Assembly (NCBI GenBank): GCA_030830415.1
Contig: JAURNB010000116.1
Span: 1-16,737 of the forward strand
From: Acidimicrobiales bacterium
GTDB lineage: Bacteria; Actinomycetota; Acidimicrobiia; Acidimicrobiales; Ilumatobacteraceae
Direction: 5' to 3'
DNA: 16,737 nucleotides
Shown here: positions 1-6,211 of the stretch, one piece after another
Layout: every line of letters begins with the position of its first letter
Numbering within the stretch: the first letter of the stretch is position 1
Position numbers and translations under genes: made by a program
Notes under the pieces: generated by a model
Databases searched by the model: none
Told to the model about the DNA's origin: nothing
The model's input: the letters and a program-made list of their open reading frames with translations, nothing else

Positions 1-255
1 ACCAATGTCGCCTTCCCACTTCAGGTGCGATTCAACATTGTCAACAGACAAGCCGATGACTTTCACATTGCGCTTGTCGAACTCGGGTTTGATTTTTGCT
101 ACGTAGCCAAGCTCAGTGGTGCACACTGGTGTGAAGTCTTTGGGGTGACTAAAAAGTACGCCCCACGAGGTGCCGAGCCACTCATGAAAGTTGATGGTGC
201 CTTGTGTGGTTTCTGCGGTGAAGTCGGGGGCGGTATCGCCGAGTCGAAGTGCCAT
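1..255 (-). CDS. Peroxiredoxin, 1-Cys/PRDX6-like, C-terminus cut by window edge
   Basis: Thiol peroxidase that reduces hydrogen peroxide, organic peroxides or peroxynitrite in the cytoplasm. The first 85 residues are present. They start MALRLGDTAPDF and contain the active-site segment SHPKDFTPVCTTELG, which gives peroxidatic Cys45 and the upstream Pro/Thr of the PxxxT/SxxC motif. The text fits the Prx6/1-Cys branch (AhpC-TSA superfamily), but the C-terminus that would show a resolving cysteine lies outside the window. The ATG at 255 has a good ribosome site, AAGGAG at 262-267. It is the last of three same-strand genes and is preceded by a 27-bp palindrome (310-336) that may control it. Family is sure; subclass is inferred. 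Confidence 0.93.
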   Translation of the reverse strand, partial: MALRLGDTAPDFTAETTQGTINFHEWLGTSWGVLFSHPKDFTPVCTTELGYVAKIKPEFDKRNVKVIGLSVDNVESHLKWEGDIG

Positions 256-309
256 GGTGTTCTCCTTTGAAGGTGACTGTTTCACAGACCACGATAACGC
301 CATTTTCCA

Positions 310-336
310 TAATCCCGACCAAATTGGTCGGGATTA
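310..336. promoter_or_regulatory. Perfect 27-bp palindrome upstream of the peroxiredoxin; IscR/Rrf2-like operator candidate
   Basis: Arms TAATCCCGACCAA and TTGGTCGGGATTA flank one central base (13-bp arms, no mismatch). It lies between the csoR-like stop and the peroxiredoxin start, 54 bp upstream of that ATG. The core CCCGACC-AAATT-GGTCGGG fits the known IscR type-1 layout (YYGACT, five A/T-rich bases, AGTCRR) with one change per half site. No T-run follows on the minus strand, which argues against a plain terminator, although it could still act as one for the upstream gene. Operator identity is an inference. Confidence 0.6.
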
Positions 337-344
337 GTGTGCCG

Positions 345-614
345 CTATGCCAGCTTCACGAACATTTTTTGAACGTCTTCGATGGAATAGCCATCTTTCC
401 TCGATTGCTCGGGGTTGGATATGCACCAGGTGAGGCCAGCTGCCACCAAGTTAAAGCCCACTTGTTCCAGGGCTTTATTAGCTGCGGAGATTTGAGTGAC
501 CACGTCTCTGCAATCGCGTTCTTCGCTGAGCATTTGTTGAATGCCTCGAATTTGGCCCTCAATGCGACGGAGGCGTTTTTGGAGGTCGTCGGTGGTCTCA
601 GCGGGTATTTGCAT
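345..614 (-). CDS. CsoR/RcnR-family repressor lacking the copper-ligand histidine
   Basis: All-helical, DNA-binding, effector-releasable repressor of the CsoR/RcnR/FrmR/CstR family (DUF156), 89 residues, normal length. The N-terminal helix LQKRLRRIEGQIRGI (residues 11-25) is the family hallmark. Copper-sensing CsoR uses Cys, His (+25) and Cys (+29). Here Cys35 and Cys64 are kept, but the His position is Gly60 (A-G-L-T-W-C). Two cysteines without the histidine is the pattern of CstR-type persulfide sensors, so a sulfur or redox effector is more likely than Cu(I). The ATG at 614 has no Shine-Dalgarno; a TATAGT box (621-626) ends 6 nt upstream, so the transcript may be leaderless. A perfect palindrome (619-644) covers that box and suggests autoregulation. 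Confidence 0.93.
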   Translation of the reverse strand: MQIPAETTDDLQKRLRRIEGQIRGIQQMLSEERDCRDVVTQISAANKALEQVGFNLVAAGLTWCISNPEQSRKDGYSIEDVQKMFVKLA

Positions 615-618
615 ATAT

Positions 619-644
619 CCACTATACCCCAGTGGGTATAGTGG
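619..644. promoter_or_regulatory. CsoR-type operator overlapping a leaderless promoter
   Basis: Perfect inverted repeat CCACTATACCC / GGGTATAGTGG with spacer CAGT. It has the TACCC-N4-GGGTA core known for CsoR-family operators. On the minus strand the inner arm supplies a -10-like TATAGT (621-626) six bases before the ATG of the repressor, so bound repressor would block polymerase. No convincing -35 box is visible. Autoregulation is an inference from placement. Confidence 0.8.
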
Positions 645-654
645 AATTGTTCAG

Positions 655-1377
655 TTATCCCAAAGTTGTTGAAGTGGTTGTGGGTGTTGGAGTGACCGCA
701 GGTGCTGGATCGAGGTAGTCGCGCAGCGAAGCAGGCCGTAACCCGAGTCGCTTGATTTCAGCGAGCACAACCTTCAGGCTCGATTCCAAACTATTCAAGT
801 AGTGCAACAAAATAATGTCGCCACGCTGGATAGAACCCCCACCGGATCTCACAATTTTTCCTTGGTCGGCTTCAACGTTCCACATGACAATTTTCTTGAT
901 ACCACACTGCTTCGCTGCAATGACTGTGTTGCTGTTGTGCGATCCACCTGGTGGTCTGAAAAAGACTGGGACTTTCTTGTAGTTCCCTCGAACATGTTCG
1001 TTGGCTCTGCAAATTTCGCTTGTCTGTTCTTTCAGTGAGAGCGAACTCATGAGACGATGAGTTTCTGAATGGTTCTCAAATGATGTACCTGGGCGCTGAA
1101 TGCGGTGGAGAGCCTTCCAGTGCGTTTTCAAAGCTTCCGACAGAACAAAATTTGCAACAGGAATCTTTCTCGAGAGCAGCAGTTGCACTAGGCCATCTGT
1201 AATTACCGAACCATCGTCGATCGTGATGAACACCACTGGGTCATTTGTGCGTACACGGTCGACAATAAAGGAACCATTGGTCGACTTGGCACGAACAGCC
1301 GAGGCATTGATGAGCAAGGGGAGGGAAAAAAGAACAGCGCTGAGCGCAAGAAGAGCAGAGAAACGACGGTGAGCCAC
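655..1377 (-). CDS. Secreted polysaccharide deacetylase (NodB domain, CE4)
   Basis: Metal-dependent deacetylase of the carbohydrate esterase 4 family, exported and likely acting on peptidoglycan or another N-acetylated cell-surface glycan. Residues 1-30 are a signal peptide (MAHRRFSALLALSAVLF..., cleavage near AVRA). The NodB motifs are in order: ITIDDG with Asp54/Asp55, HSETH giving metal ligands His103 and His107, RPPGGS with Arg141, and ILLHYL with His192. The C-terminus (residues 224-240) is a Pro/Thr-rich tail, probably an unstructured wall-spanning end. The start is GTG at 1377, chosen because the signal peptide begins there; no clear ribosome site precedes it. It is divergent from the sigma-factor gene. 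The glycan target is unknown. Confidence 0.92.
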   Translation of the reverse strand: MAHRRFSALLALSAVLFSLPLLINASAVRAKSTNGSFIVDRVRTNDPVVFITIDDGSVITDGLVQLLLSRKIPVANFVLSEALKTHWKALHRIQRPGTSFENHSETHRLMSSLSLKEQTSEICRANEHVRGNYKKVPVFFRPPGGSHNSNTVIAAKQCGIKKIVMWNVEADQGKIVRSGGGSIQRGDIILLHYLNSLESSLKVVLAEIKRLGLRPASLRDYLDPAPAVTPTPTTTSTTLG

Positions 1378-1449
1378 TTCGGAAATATACAGCCGAGGCG
1401 GAGCGAAGCCTTATGCGCTAAGCAAAGTAAGAGCACTCTTCACAAAATC

Positions 1450-1469
1450 GGAAAGGAGGGCTACTTTCC
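1450..1469 (+). other. Short hairpin in the sigma-gene leader
   Basis: GGAAAG (1450-1455) pairs with CTTTCC (1464-1469) around an 8-nt loop, GAGGGCTA. The best purine-rich stretch of the leader (AGGAGGG, 1454-1460) is partly in stem and loop, but it is about 40 nt from the chosen start, so a role in translation is doubtful. The rest of 1378-1500 shows no promoter I can defend. Confidence 0.25.
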
Positions 1470-1500
1470 TAAGAAATTCCAGTGCCATGGGGGTGTGCAT

Positions 1501-2223
1501 ATGGATCTTCAGGAATTGCAAGAGGTTAAACCAACGTGCCATCGAGCGCTCGTAGTTGCCGCGTTGCAACAGCACAGTGCACTAGGGCTTCTGATGCTCT
1601 ACACCCACTGTGAACATGATGTGAGATGCGTGGTGCTACGCCGCTTGGGGGTGCAAGGAGTAAGCGACGATGTTGTACAAGAAACTTTCTTACGAGCAAG
1701 TGAACGCATTGATCAACTTCGTGATGTGCACAAGCTTGAGGCGTGGGTGTGTGCAATTGCCAAAAATGAGGCGTACAAGTACTTGCGGCAGCGTCAGCGG
1801 TTGTTGTCAGGGACAGCAGTTCATGAAATAGCTGACCCAGAAATATTGGTCGGCGAAACAAAGTGGCATGTCATAATTGAACAAGCGAGCAAAGGCCTCA
1901 CTGACCGCGACCGATTATTTGTAGAATTAATTGTGAGCACGGAATTCACTTGGCATGAAATCGCACAGCAACTCGATATTTCACTCAGCAATGTCTACAA
2001 ACTTCACCATCGTGTAGAGGAGCGCTTGGCGCAGTCGTGTGCAGCATTAGAGCTCGCAATTACTCATCAATATTCATGTGAAGGGCTATGTGAAGTTCTC
2101 TGCGAATGGTCGGGGGAGTACTCGCCGCTGTGGCGCAAGCGCATTACGCATCATGCGCACCTTTGCACAACCTGCGGTGGGGCAATAAAAAAGACCCCAG
2201 CCTTTCGACTGGGGTCTTTTTAA
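1501..2223 (+). CDS. ECF-like sigma-70 family factor with C-terminal HxxxCxxC motif
   Basis: Alternative RNA polymerase sigma factor, 240 residues. Region 2 covers about residues 35-100 (SDDVVQETFLRASERI, then LEAWVCAIAKNEAYKYLRQRQR), and the region 4 helix-turn-helix covers about 132-178 (LTDRDRLFVELI, WHEIAQQLDISLSNVYKL). Beyond region 4 about 60 residues follow, with Cys193, Cys197, Cys201 and then His218-x3-Cys222-x2-Cys225, the ligand pattern of zinc-binding anti-sigma (ZAS) domains. The start is ATG 1501 with a weak GGGGGTG; the frame is open back to 1369, but that would overlap the deacetylase start and the extra residues are not sigma-like. No separate anti-sigma gene is adjacent, so the tail may regulate in cis. 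The last eleven codons form the terminator stem. Confidence 0.85.
   Translation: MDLQELQEVKPTCHRALVVAALQQHSALGLLMLYTHCEHDVRCVVLRRLGVQGVSDDVVQETFLRASERIDQLRDVHKLEAWVCAIAKNEAYKYLRQRQRLLSGTAVHEIADPEILVGETKWHVIIEQASKGLTDRDRLFVELIVSTEFTWHEIAQQLDISLSNVYKLHHRVEERLAQSCAALELAITHQYSCEGLCEVLCEWSGEYSPLWRKRITHHAHLCTTCGGAIKKTPAFRLGSF
2187..2221. terminator. Bidirectional intrinsic terminator inside the sigma-gene 3' end
   Basis: Left arm AAAAAGACCCCAG (2188-2200) and right arm CTGGGGTCTTTTT (2209-2221) form a 13-bp stem with an 8-nt loop. A-runs and T-runs on both sides let it serve the plus-strand sigma gene and the minus-strand livF, which converge here with only 7 bp between stop codons. The stem is part of the coding sequence of the sigma gene (ends K-K-T-P-A-F-R-L-G-S-F). 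Confidence 0.92.
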
Positions 2224-2230
2224 AGTATTT

Positions 2231-2956
2231 CTAGTGAGATTCGCCACCGAGGTAGCTGGCTTCCAGTGACTTCTGATTCTCGCGGAGTTCTTGTGCAGAA
2301 CCTTCCAAGGTGAGTTCACCATGGGCAAGTACGTAGCCACGGTCGGCAACCGATAATGCCAAGCCAACGTGCTGCTCTACCATGAGTACGCCTGCGCCTG
2401 TGTCGTCGGCAATGCGACGAACAATGGGCAACATGCGCTCCACGATGATGGGAGCAAGACCAAGGCTCATTTCGTCGACCAAAAGCATCTTTGGTTCTGA
2501 AGCAAGCCCGCGGGCCATGGCCAACATCTGCTGCTCGCCACCCGACAACAACCCAGCGCGACGGCTGAGGAGTGGTCGAAGTGCCGGGAACATGTCGAGT
2601 GCGTTCTCTTGAGCCTTGCCACGGGTCTCACGGTTTCCGGTGAGGCCAAGGCGAAGGTTTTCTTGCACAGTGAGGTCGAAGAACAGTGAACGGTCTTCAG
2701 CCACGTGTGCAAGCCCACGACGAGCGATTTTCTCGGGGCGCTCACCAATGGTGGTGCTGCCGAGGAGTTGAATATCGCCTGCAATGGGCTTCAAGATGCC
2801 CGAGATGGTGAGCAAAGTTGTGGTTTTACCTGCACCGTTTGGTCCAAGTAGTGCCACCACCTCACCCGGGTTTACGTGAATGCTGAGGCCGCGTACTACG
2901 GGAATGCCGCCGTAGCCAGCATTCAAGTTCACGATGTTGAGTAGTGCTTCGCTCAT
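2231..2956 (-). CDS. livF: Branched-chain amino acid-type ABC transporter ATPase LivF
   Basis: One of two ATPases that drive the HAAT-family importer at the inner face of the membrane. 241 residues, usual for LivF. Walker A is GPNGAGKT (38-45), the Q-loop position carries Glu87 (as often in LivF), the signature is LSGGE (137-141), Walker B is MLLVDE (157-162), and the switch His is His196. The ATG at 2956 is preferred because AAGG of GAGAAGGG lies at a proper distance; a GTG at 2965, overlapping the livG stop as GTGA, is the alternative. It is the last gene of the operon and ends at the shared terminator. Confidence 0.93.
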   Translation of the reverse strand: MSEALLNIVNLNAGYGGIPVVRGLSIHVNPGEVVALLGPNGAGKTTTLLTISGILKPIAGDIQLLGSTTIGERPEKIARRGLAHVAEDRSLFFDLTVQENLRLGLTGNRETRGKAQENALDMFPALRPLLSRRAGLLSGGEQQMLAMARGLASEPKMLLVDEMSLGLAPIIVERMLPIVRRIADDTGAGVLMVEQHVGLALSVADRGYVLAHGELTLEGSAQELRENQKSLEASYLGGESH

Positions 2957-2961
2957 GTTGT

Positions 2962-3771
2962 TCACCCTTCTCCACTGAGTGTGCGTGCTGCTGCAGCGCC
3001 ACCTTCTGCTTGCATTTCACCAGCGGTCTCACCAAGGTAAGCACGCTTTACTTCTGGGTTGTTTCGCACTTCTTCGGGCGTTCCCTCAGCAATAATTTTA
3101 CCGAAGTCGAGCACGTAGATGTAGTCGCACACGCTGAGCACCAAACCCATGTCGTGGTCGATAAGGAAGATGCTGATGTCTTGCTTCAGAATTTCACGTA
3201 AGTGTTTTCCGAGCTGCTGACTTTCTACCGTGTCAAGACCAGCTGCTGGCTCATCGAGCAACAACATGCTGGGCTTGGCCGCAAGTGCACGAGCCACGCT
3301 CACCAACTTGCGTTGACCATGTGACAAGTCGAGTGTGAGCTTGTCGCGGTGTTCGCCTAGACCCAATAAGTTGAGTGCCCATTCGGCTTGCTCTTCAATG
3401 CCGAGCACTCGATTGGGCTTCACAATGTCGGCAAGAAACGACCACCACTTGGTCTCTTCTGCCATCACAATGAGGTTGTCCCATACCGTCAAGTCTTCAA
3501 ACAATTCGAGTGACTGGAATGTACGTACCAGACCTTGCTTTGCTCGATCGGAAGGCAAAACGCCGGCAAGATCATTACCATTGAACTCTGCACGGCCCGA
3601 CGACACGTTGGTAAAGCCTGTGATGGCGTCGATGAACGTGGTCTTGCCAGCTCCGTTTGGGCCAATGAGCCCAGTGAGCTTGCCCTTTTCAGCTTTGATA
3701 TTGACATTGGAGTTTGCATGTAACCCGCCGTAGGAAACGGTGAGTTCGTTTGTTTCGAGTAGTGCACTCAT
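2962..3771 (-). CDS. livG: Branched-chain amino acid-type ABC transporter ATPase LivG
   Basis: Second ATPase of the importer, 269 residues. Walker A is GPNGAGKT (37-44), the Q-loop residue is Gln86, the signature is LSHGQ (149-153), Walker B is MLLLDE (169-174), and the switch His is His206. The YLGE end typical of LivG is followed by an extra Gly/Ala-rich tail of about 20 residues (250-269). The ATG overlaps the permease stop by 4 nt (ATGA), so translation is coupled. LivF follows after 5 bp. Confidence 0.95.
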   Translation of the reverse strand: MSALLETNELTVSYGGLHANSNVNIKAEKGKLTGLIGPNGAGKTTFIDAITGFTNVSSGRAEFNGNDLAGVLPSDRAKQGLVRTFQSLELFEDLTVWDNLIVMAEETKWWSFLADIVKPNRVLGIEEQAEWALNLLGLGEHRDKLTLDLSHGQRKLVSVARALAAKPSMLLLDEPAAGLDTVESQQLGKHLREILKQDISIFLIDHDMGLVLSVCDYIYVLDFGKIIAEGTPEEVRNNPEVKRAYLGETAGEMQAEGGAAAARTLSGEG

Positions 3772-6080
3772 GCTGTCACCTCCTGGAGACTGTTGGTATC
3801 GGGTAGTGCTTTAGCAGCCTTTGCTGCTCTGACTTGGGTGACGATGTTGCGCACGAAGAGCGTAAGGAAAATACCCAATACGATCATCCAAAAGCGGTTC
3901 CAGCTATCGGTGCGCCATGGGTTAATACCGATAGCACCCCAGGCGCCACCGCCAAGGAGGAATGGCCAGAGCCGTTTGAGAACAACGCCCCATTCTTTGC
4001 CTCGAGCAACAAGTAACCATGAACCGAAGTGGCGCATGAGTGGTTGGAAAATGGATGCCTGACCGGCAGGGTGAATAATTGCTGTTGCGATCATTCCGAG
4101 TCCGCCCATGATTGCTGTGTACGAGTACAGCCCAGGTGAGTGGAAACTACCGAAGGTGGCGACGATTCCGCCACCAGCAATCATGCCGCCAAGGATGGCA
4201 CCGTTAATTGAGGTGATGCCACCGAGGTAACAAAATGCCAGTGCCGACAAACCAATACCGTATTCCCAGTTTGTAGCAGCGGTGCTGCCCGTTTGGTATG
4301 CGGTCATGACGCCGGCAACACCAGCAACTGCTGAAGCAATGCCAAATGCAAGGAATTTGGTTCCCGGCACGTTTACTCCGGCCGATGCAGCAGCGCGTTC
4401 GTTTGCTCGCACAGCCAAGAATCGGCGGCCAGTAGAGCCCCGTCGCAAGTTTGCAACCACGACGCACAAACCTGCCAGCACAATTAAACAAAACAGTGTG
4501 TATTTGGGGTTGTCGGTGAGGCCACTGCTACTGGTGGAGCCAATGTCGACGCCAAAGAAGTGTGGTGTGCCGAATTCGTAAGCAGAACCACCTTGTAACT
4601 TTGTCGCTGAAGGGTTGTCGAAGAACAATGTCCACATTGAAATTGATGCAGCAATGGTGACCACTGCAAGCTGAACTCCACGAATGCGTAACGCTGGAAT
4701 TGCCACAATGAGCCCTACGAGGACTGCAGCAATAATTCCTACGAGTGAGGCAATAGGCCATGGCCAATGCGGCCCACCAACAGCAAATGGGTTTGCATCG
4801 GATGGTCCTTCGTTAGCCACAAATCGTGCGGTAATGAATGCTGCGGTTCCAGCTAGCGAAATTTGGACAAGTGATATTTGCCCCACATAACCCGCCAGGA
4901 CCACAAAACTCAGACCAAACATTGCAGCTACGAGGCTTGTAGTAAATGAAAAGCCCCAGTTGCCAGTCAGACCAGCGAAAAGGAAATCTCCGGGAAGTCC
5001 AGCCGCCAAGATGAAACCAAGGGGAACAAAGATGGCGACGTATTTACCAACACGCTTCGGATATGGAGCAAGCGGTAGGCGCTTCTCTTCAATGTTGCCT
5101 CGAATCGGCAACGACTTACCTTTCAAGAAGAGCACTGCAACAATAATGATGAGAGGAATGGCATCGCGCGCTCCCGATTGCAGCCACGACGGGAACCAAG
5201 ATTCACCAACCATCCAGGTGCTCGTGAAAGTCTGGAGTGCGCCGATGAGTAGCGCACCACCAATTGCCAATGGAATTGATGACATTCCACCGATGAGGGC
5301 GGCACCAAGTGCTGGAACAATGAGCGCCGTAAACTTACCGGTGCTCAAAGATCCGGTCACTGTTCCGGCCAAGATTCCGGCGAGTCCTGCAAGAAGTGCA
5401 GCGAGAACCCAGTTGAAGAGAGCTAATTTATCTGGCGAGTAGCCCAATAGAACTGCACCTTTTTCGTTGCCGGCAGCTGCGCGCGTGGCAAGTCCTGTGC
5501 GGGTGTAGCGAAAAATGGCCCACAAGACTGCACCAACGATGATTGCGCAACCGGCGAGAGCAAGAGCCTCGACCGACACTGGTAAACCCAGACCAAGAAA
5601 GTTCTGGAAGAGTTTGTCTTTGAAGAGAACAGCTTCAGGGTTAGGAATGGTGGAGCCAAACTGAAGAGAGGCAACACCGAGGAAGTATGTCATGACTCCA
5701 ATTGCGCCAATTACTTTGCCCAACGGCGCAGCATTACGCAAGGGTTTGAAAACTAAGTAGTGAATGAGTGCGCCTATCAAGACCGATGTAAGCAGTGCAA
5801 GTAACACGCACAGCCAAAAGTTCATCGGCTGACCATCGGTCAGATTAAATCTGACAGGTATGTTGAGCCACGAAGTGGGCAAAATATCGAACCACGGCAG
5901 GCGAAAGATTCCTTCCGTGCGCAAGTTGTAAAACTGGAATGCGACATACATCGCAATGGCTCCGTGTGAAAAGTTAATAACACCGGAACCTTTATAGGCC
6001 ACCACGATTCCCATGGCCATGAGGGCATAGAAACCTCCAGCCCCCAAACCCATAATTGAATAAGCAATTGCTTCCTTCAT
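3768..6080 (-). CDS. Fused LivH-LivM permease with extra C-terminal membrane segment
   Basis: Both membrane subunits of the HAAT importer in a single 770-residue chain. The LivH half is about 1-322: the start resembles LivH (GLGAGGFYALMAMGIVVAY, then VINFSHGAIAMY), and its coupling loop lies near 200-240 (RAAAGNEKGAVLLGY). After a charged linker (about 323-345), the LivM half runs to about 685, with its coupling loop near 556-592 (AVRANERAAASAGVN). A further ~85 residues carry two hydrophobic stretches (about 703-720 and 728-746), not part of standard LivM. LivH-LivM fusions are known in actinobacteria; the function of the tail is unknown. The ATG at 6080 follows a GGGGGGAA run. Downstream livG overlaps by 4 nt. 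Confidence 0.93.
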   Translation of the reverse strand: MKEAIAYSIMGLGAGGFYALMAMGIVVAYKGSGVINFSHGAIAMYVAFQFYNLRTEGIFRLPWFDILPTSWLNIPVRFNLTDGQPMNFWLCVLLALLTSVLIGALIHYLVFKPLRNAAPLGKVIGAIGVMTYFLGVASLQFGSTIPNPEAVLFKDKLFQNFLGLGLPVSVEALALAGCAIIVGAVLWAIFRYTRTGLATRAAAGNEKGAVLLGYSPDKLALFNWVLAALLAGLAGILAGTVTGSLSTGKFTALIVPALGAALIGGMSSIPLAIGGALLIGALQTFTSTWMVGESWFPSWLQSGARDAIPLIIIVAVLFLKGKSLPIRGNIEEKRLPLAPYPKRVGKYVAIFVPLGFILAAGLPGDFLFAGLTGNWGFSFTTSLVAAMFGLSFVVLAGYVGQISLVQISLAGTAAFITARFVANEGPSDANPFAVGGPHWPWPIASLVGIIAAVLVGLIVAIPALRIRGVQLAVVTIAASISMWTLFFDNPSATKLQGGSAYEFGTPHFFGVDIGSTSSSGLTDNPKYTLFCLIVLAGLCVVVANLRRGSTGRRFLAVRANERAAASAGVNVPGTKFLAFGIASAVAGVAGVMTAYQTGSTAATNWEYGIGLSALAFCYLGGITSINGAILGGMIAGGGIVATFGSFHSPGLYSYTAIMGGLGMIATAIIHPAGQASIFQPLMRHFGSWLLVARGKEWGVVLKRLWPFLLGGGAWGAIGINPWRTDSWNRFWMIVLGIFLTLFVRNIVTQVRAAKAAKALPDTNSLQEVTA

Positions 6081-6145
6081 TTCCCCCCGCTGTTCTGTTG
6101 CTAGGCAGTGATTTCGCCTCAGCCTCTTTGTGATTTTAGGTATAA

Positions 6146-6183
6146 AAAAGGGGGAGGTGTTCCGAGGAGCACCTCCCCCTTTT
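6146..6183 (-). terminator. Intrinsic terminator between binding protein and permease genes
   Basis: AAAAGGGGGAGGTG (6146-6159) and CACCTCCCCCTTTT (6170-6183) form a 14-bp, very GC-rich stem with a 10-nt loop, followed on the minus strand by a T-run. It lies 29 bp after the binding-protein stop and 65 bp before the permease start. Partial read-through would give more binding protein than membrane complex, the usual arrangement in ABC importers. No strong separate promoter is obvious in 6081-6145. Confidence 0.9.
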
Positions 6184-6211
6184 CACGTATTCAGTATTTG
6201 CTACGTATTAA

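Noticed and set aside
310..336. Palindrome as an ordinary intrinsic terminator of the csoR-like gene
   Set aside because: No T-run follows on the minus strand and the sequence matches an IscR-type layout; not fully excluded, so kept as an operator candidate with moderate confidence.
249..641. Plus-strand open frame of 130 codons over csoR and the peroxiredoxin start
   Set aside because: It is antisense to two recognisable proteins and passes through both palindromes; a shadow frame.
1381..1415. GGAAAT as an ECF-type -35 box for self-activation of the sigma gene
   Set aside because: No matching -10 element at the right spacing; a six-base match alone is not evidence.
1369..1500. N-terminal extension of the sigma factor from GTG 1369
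   Set aside because: It overlaps the start of the divergent deacetylase and the added 44 residues have no sigma-like pattern; ATG 1501 fits region 2 better.
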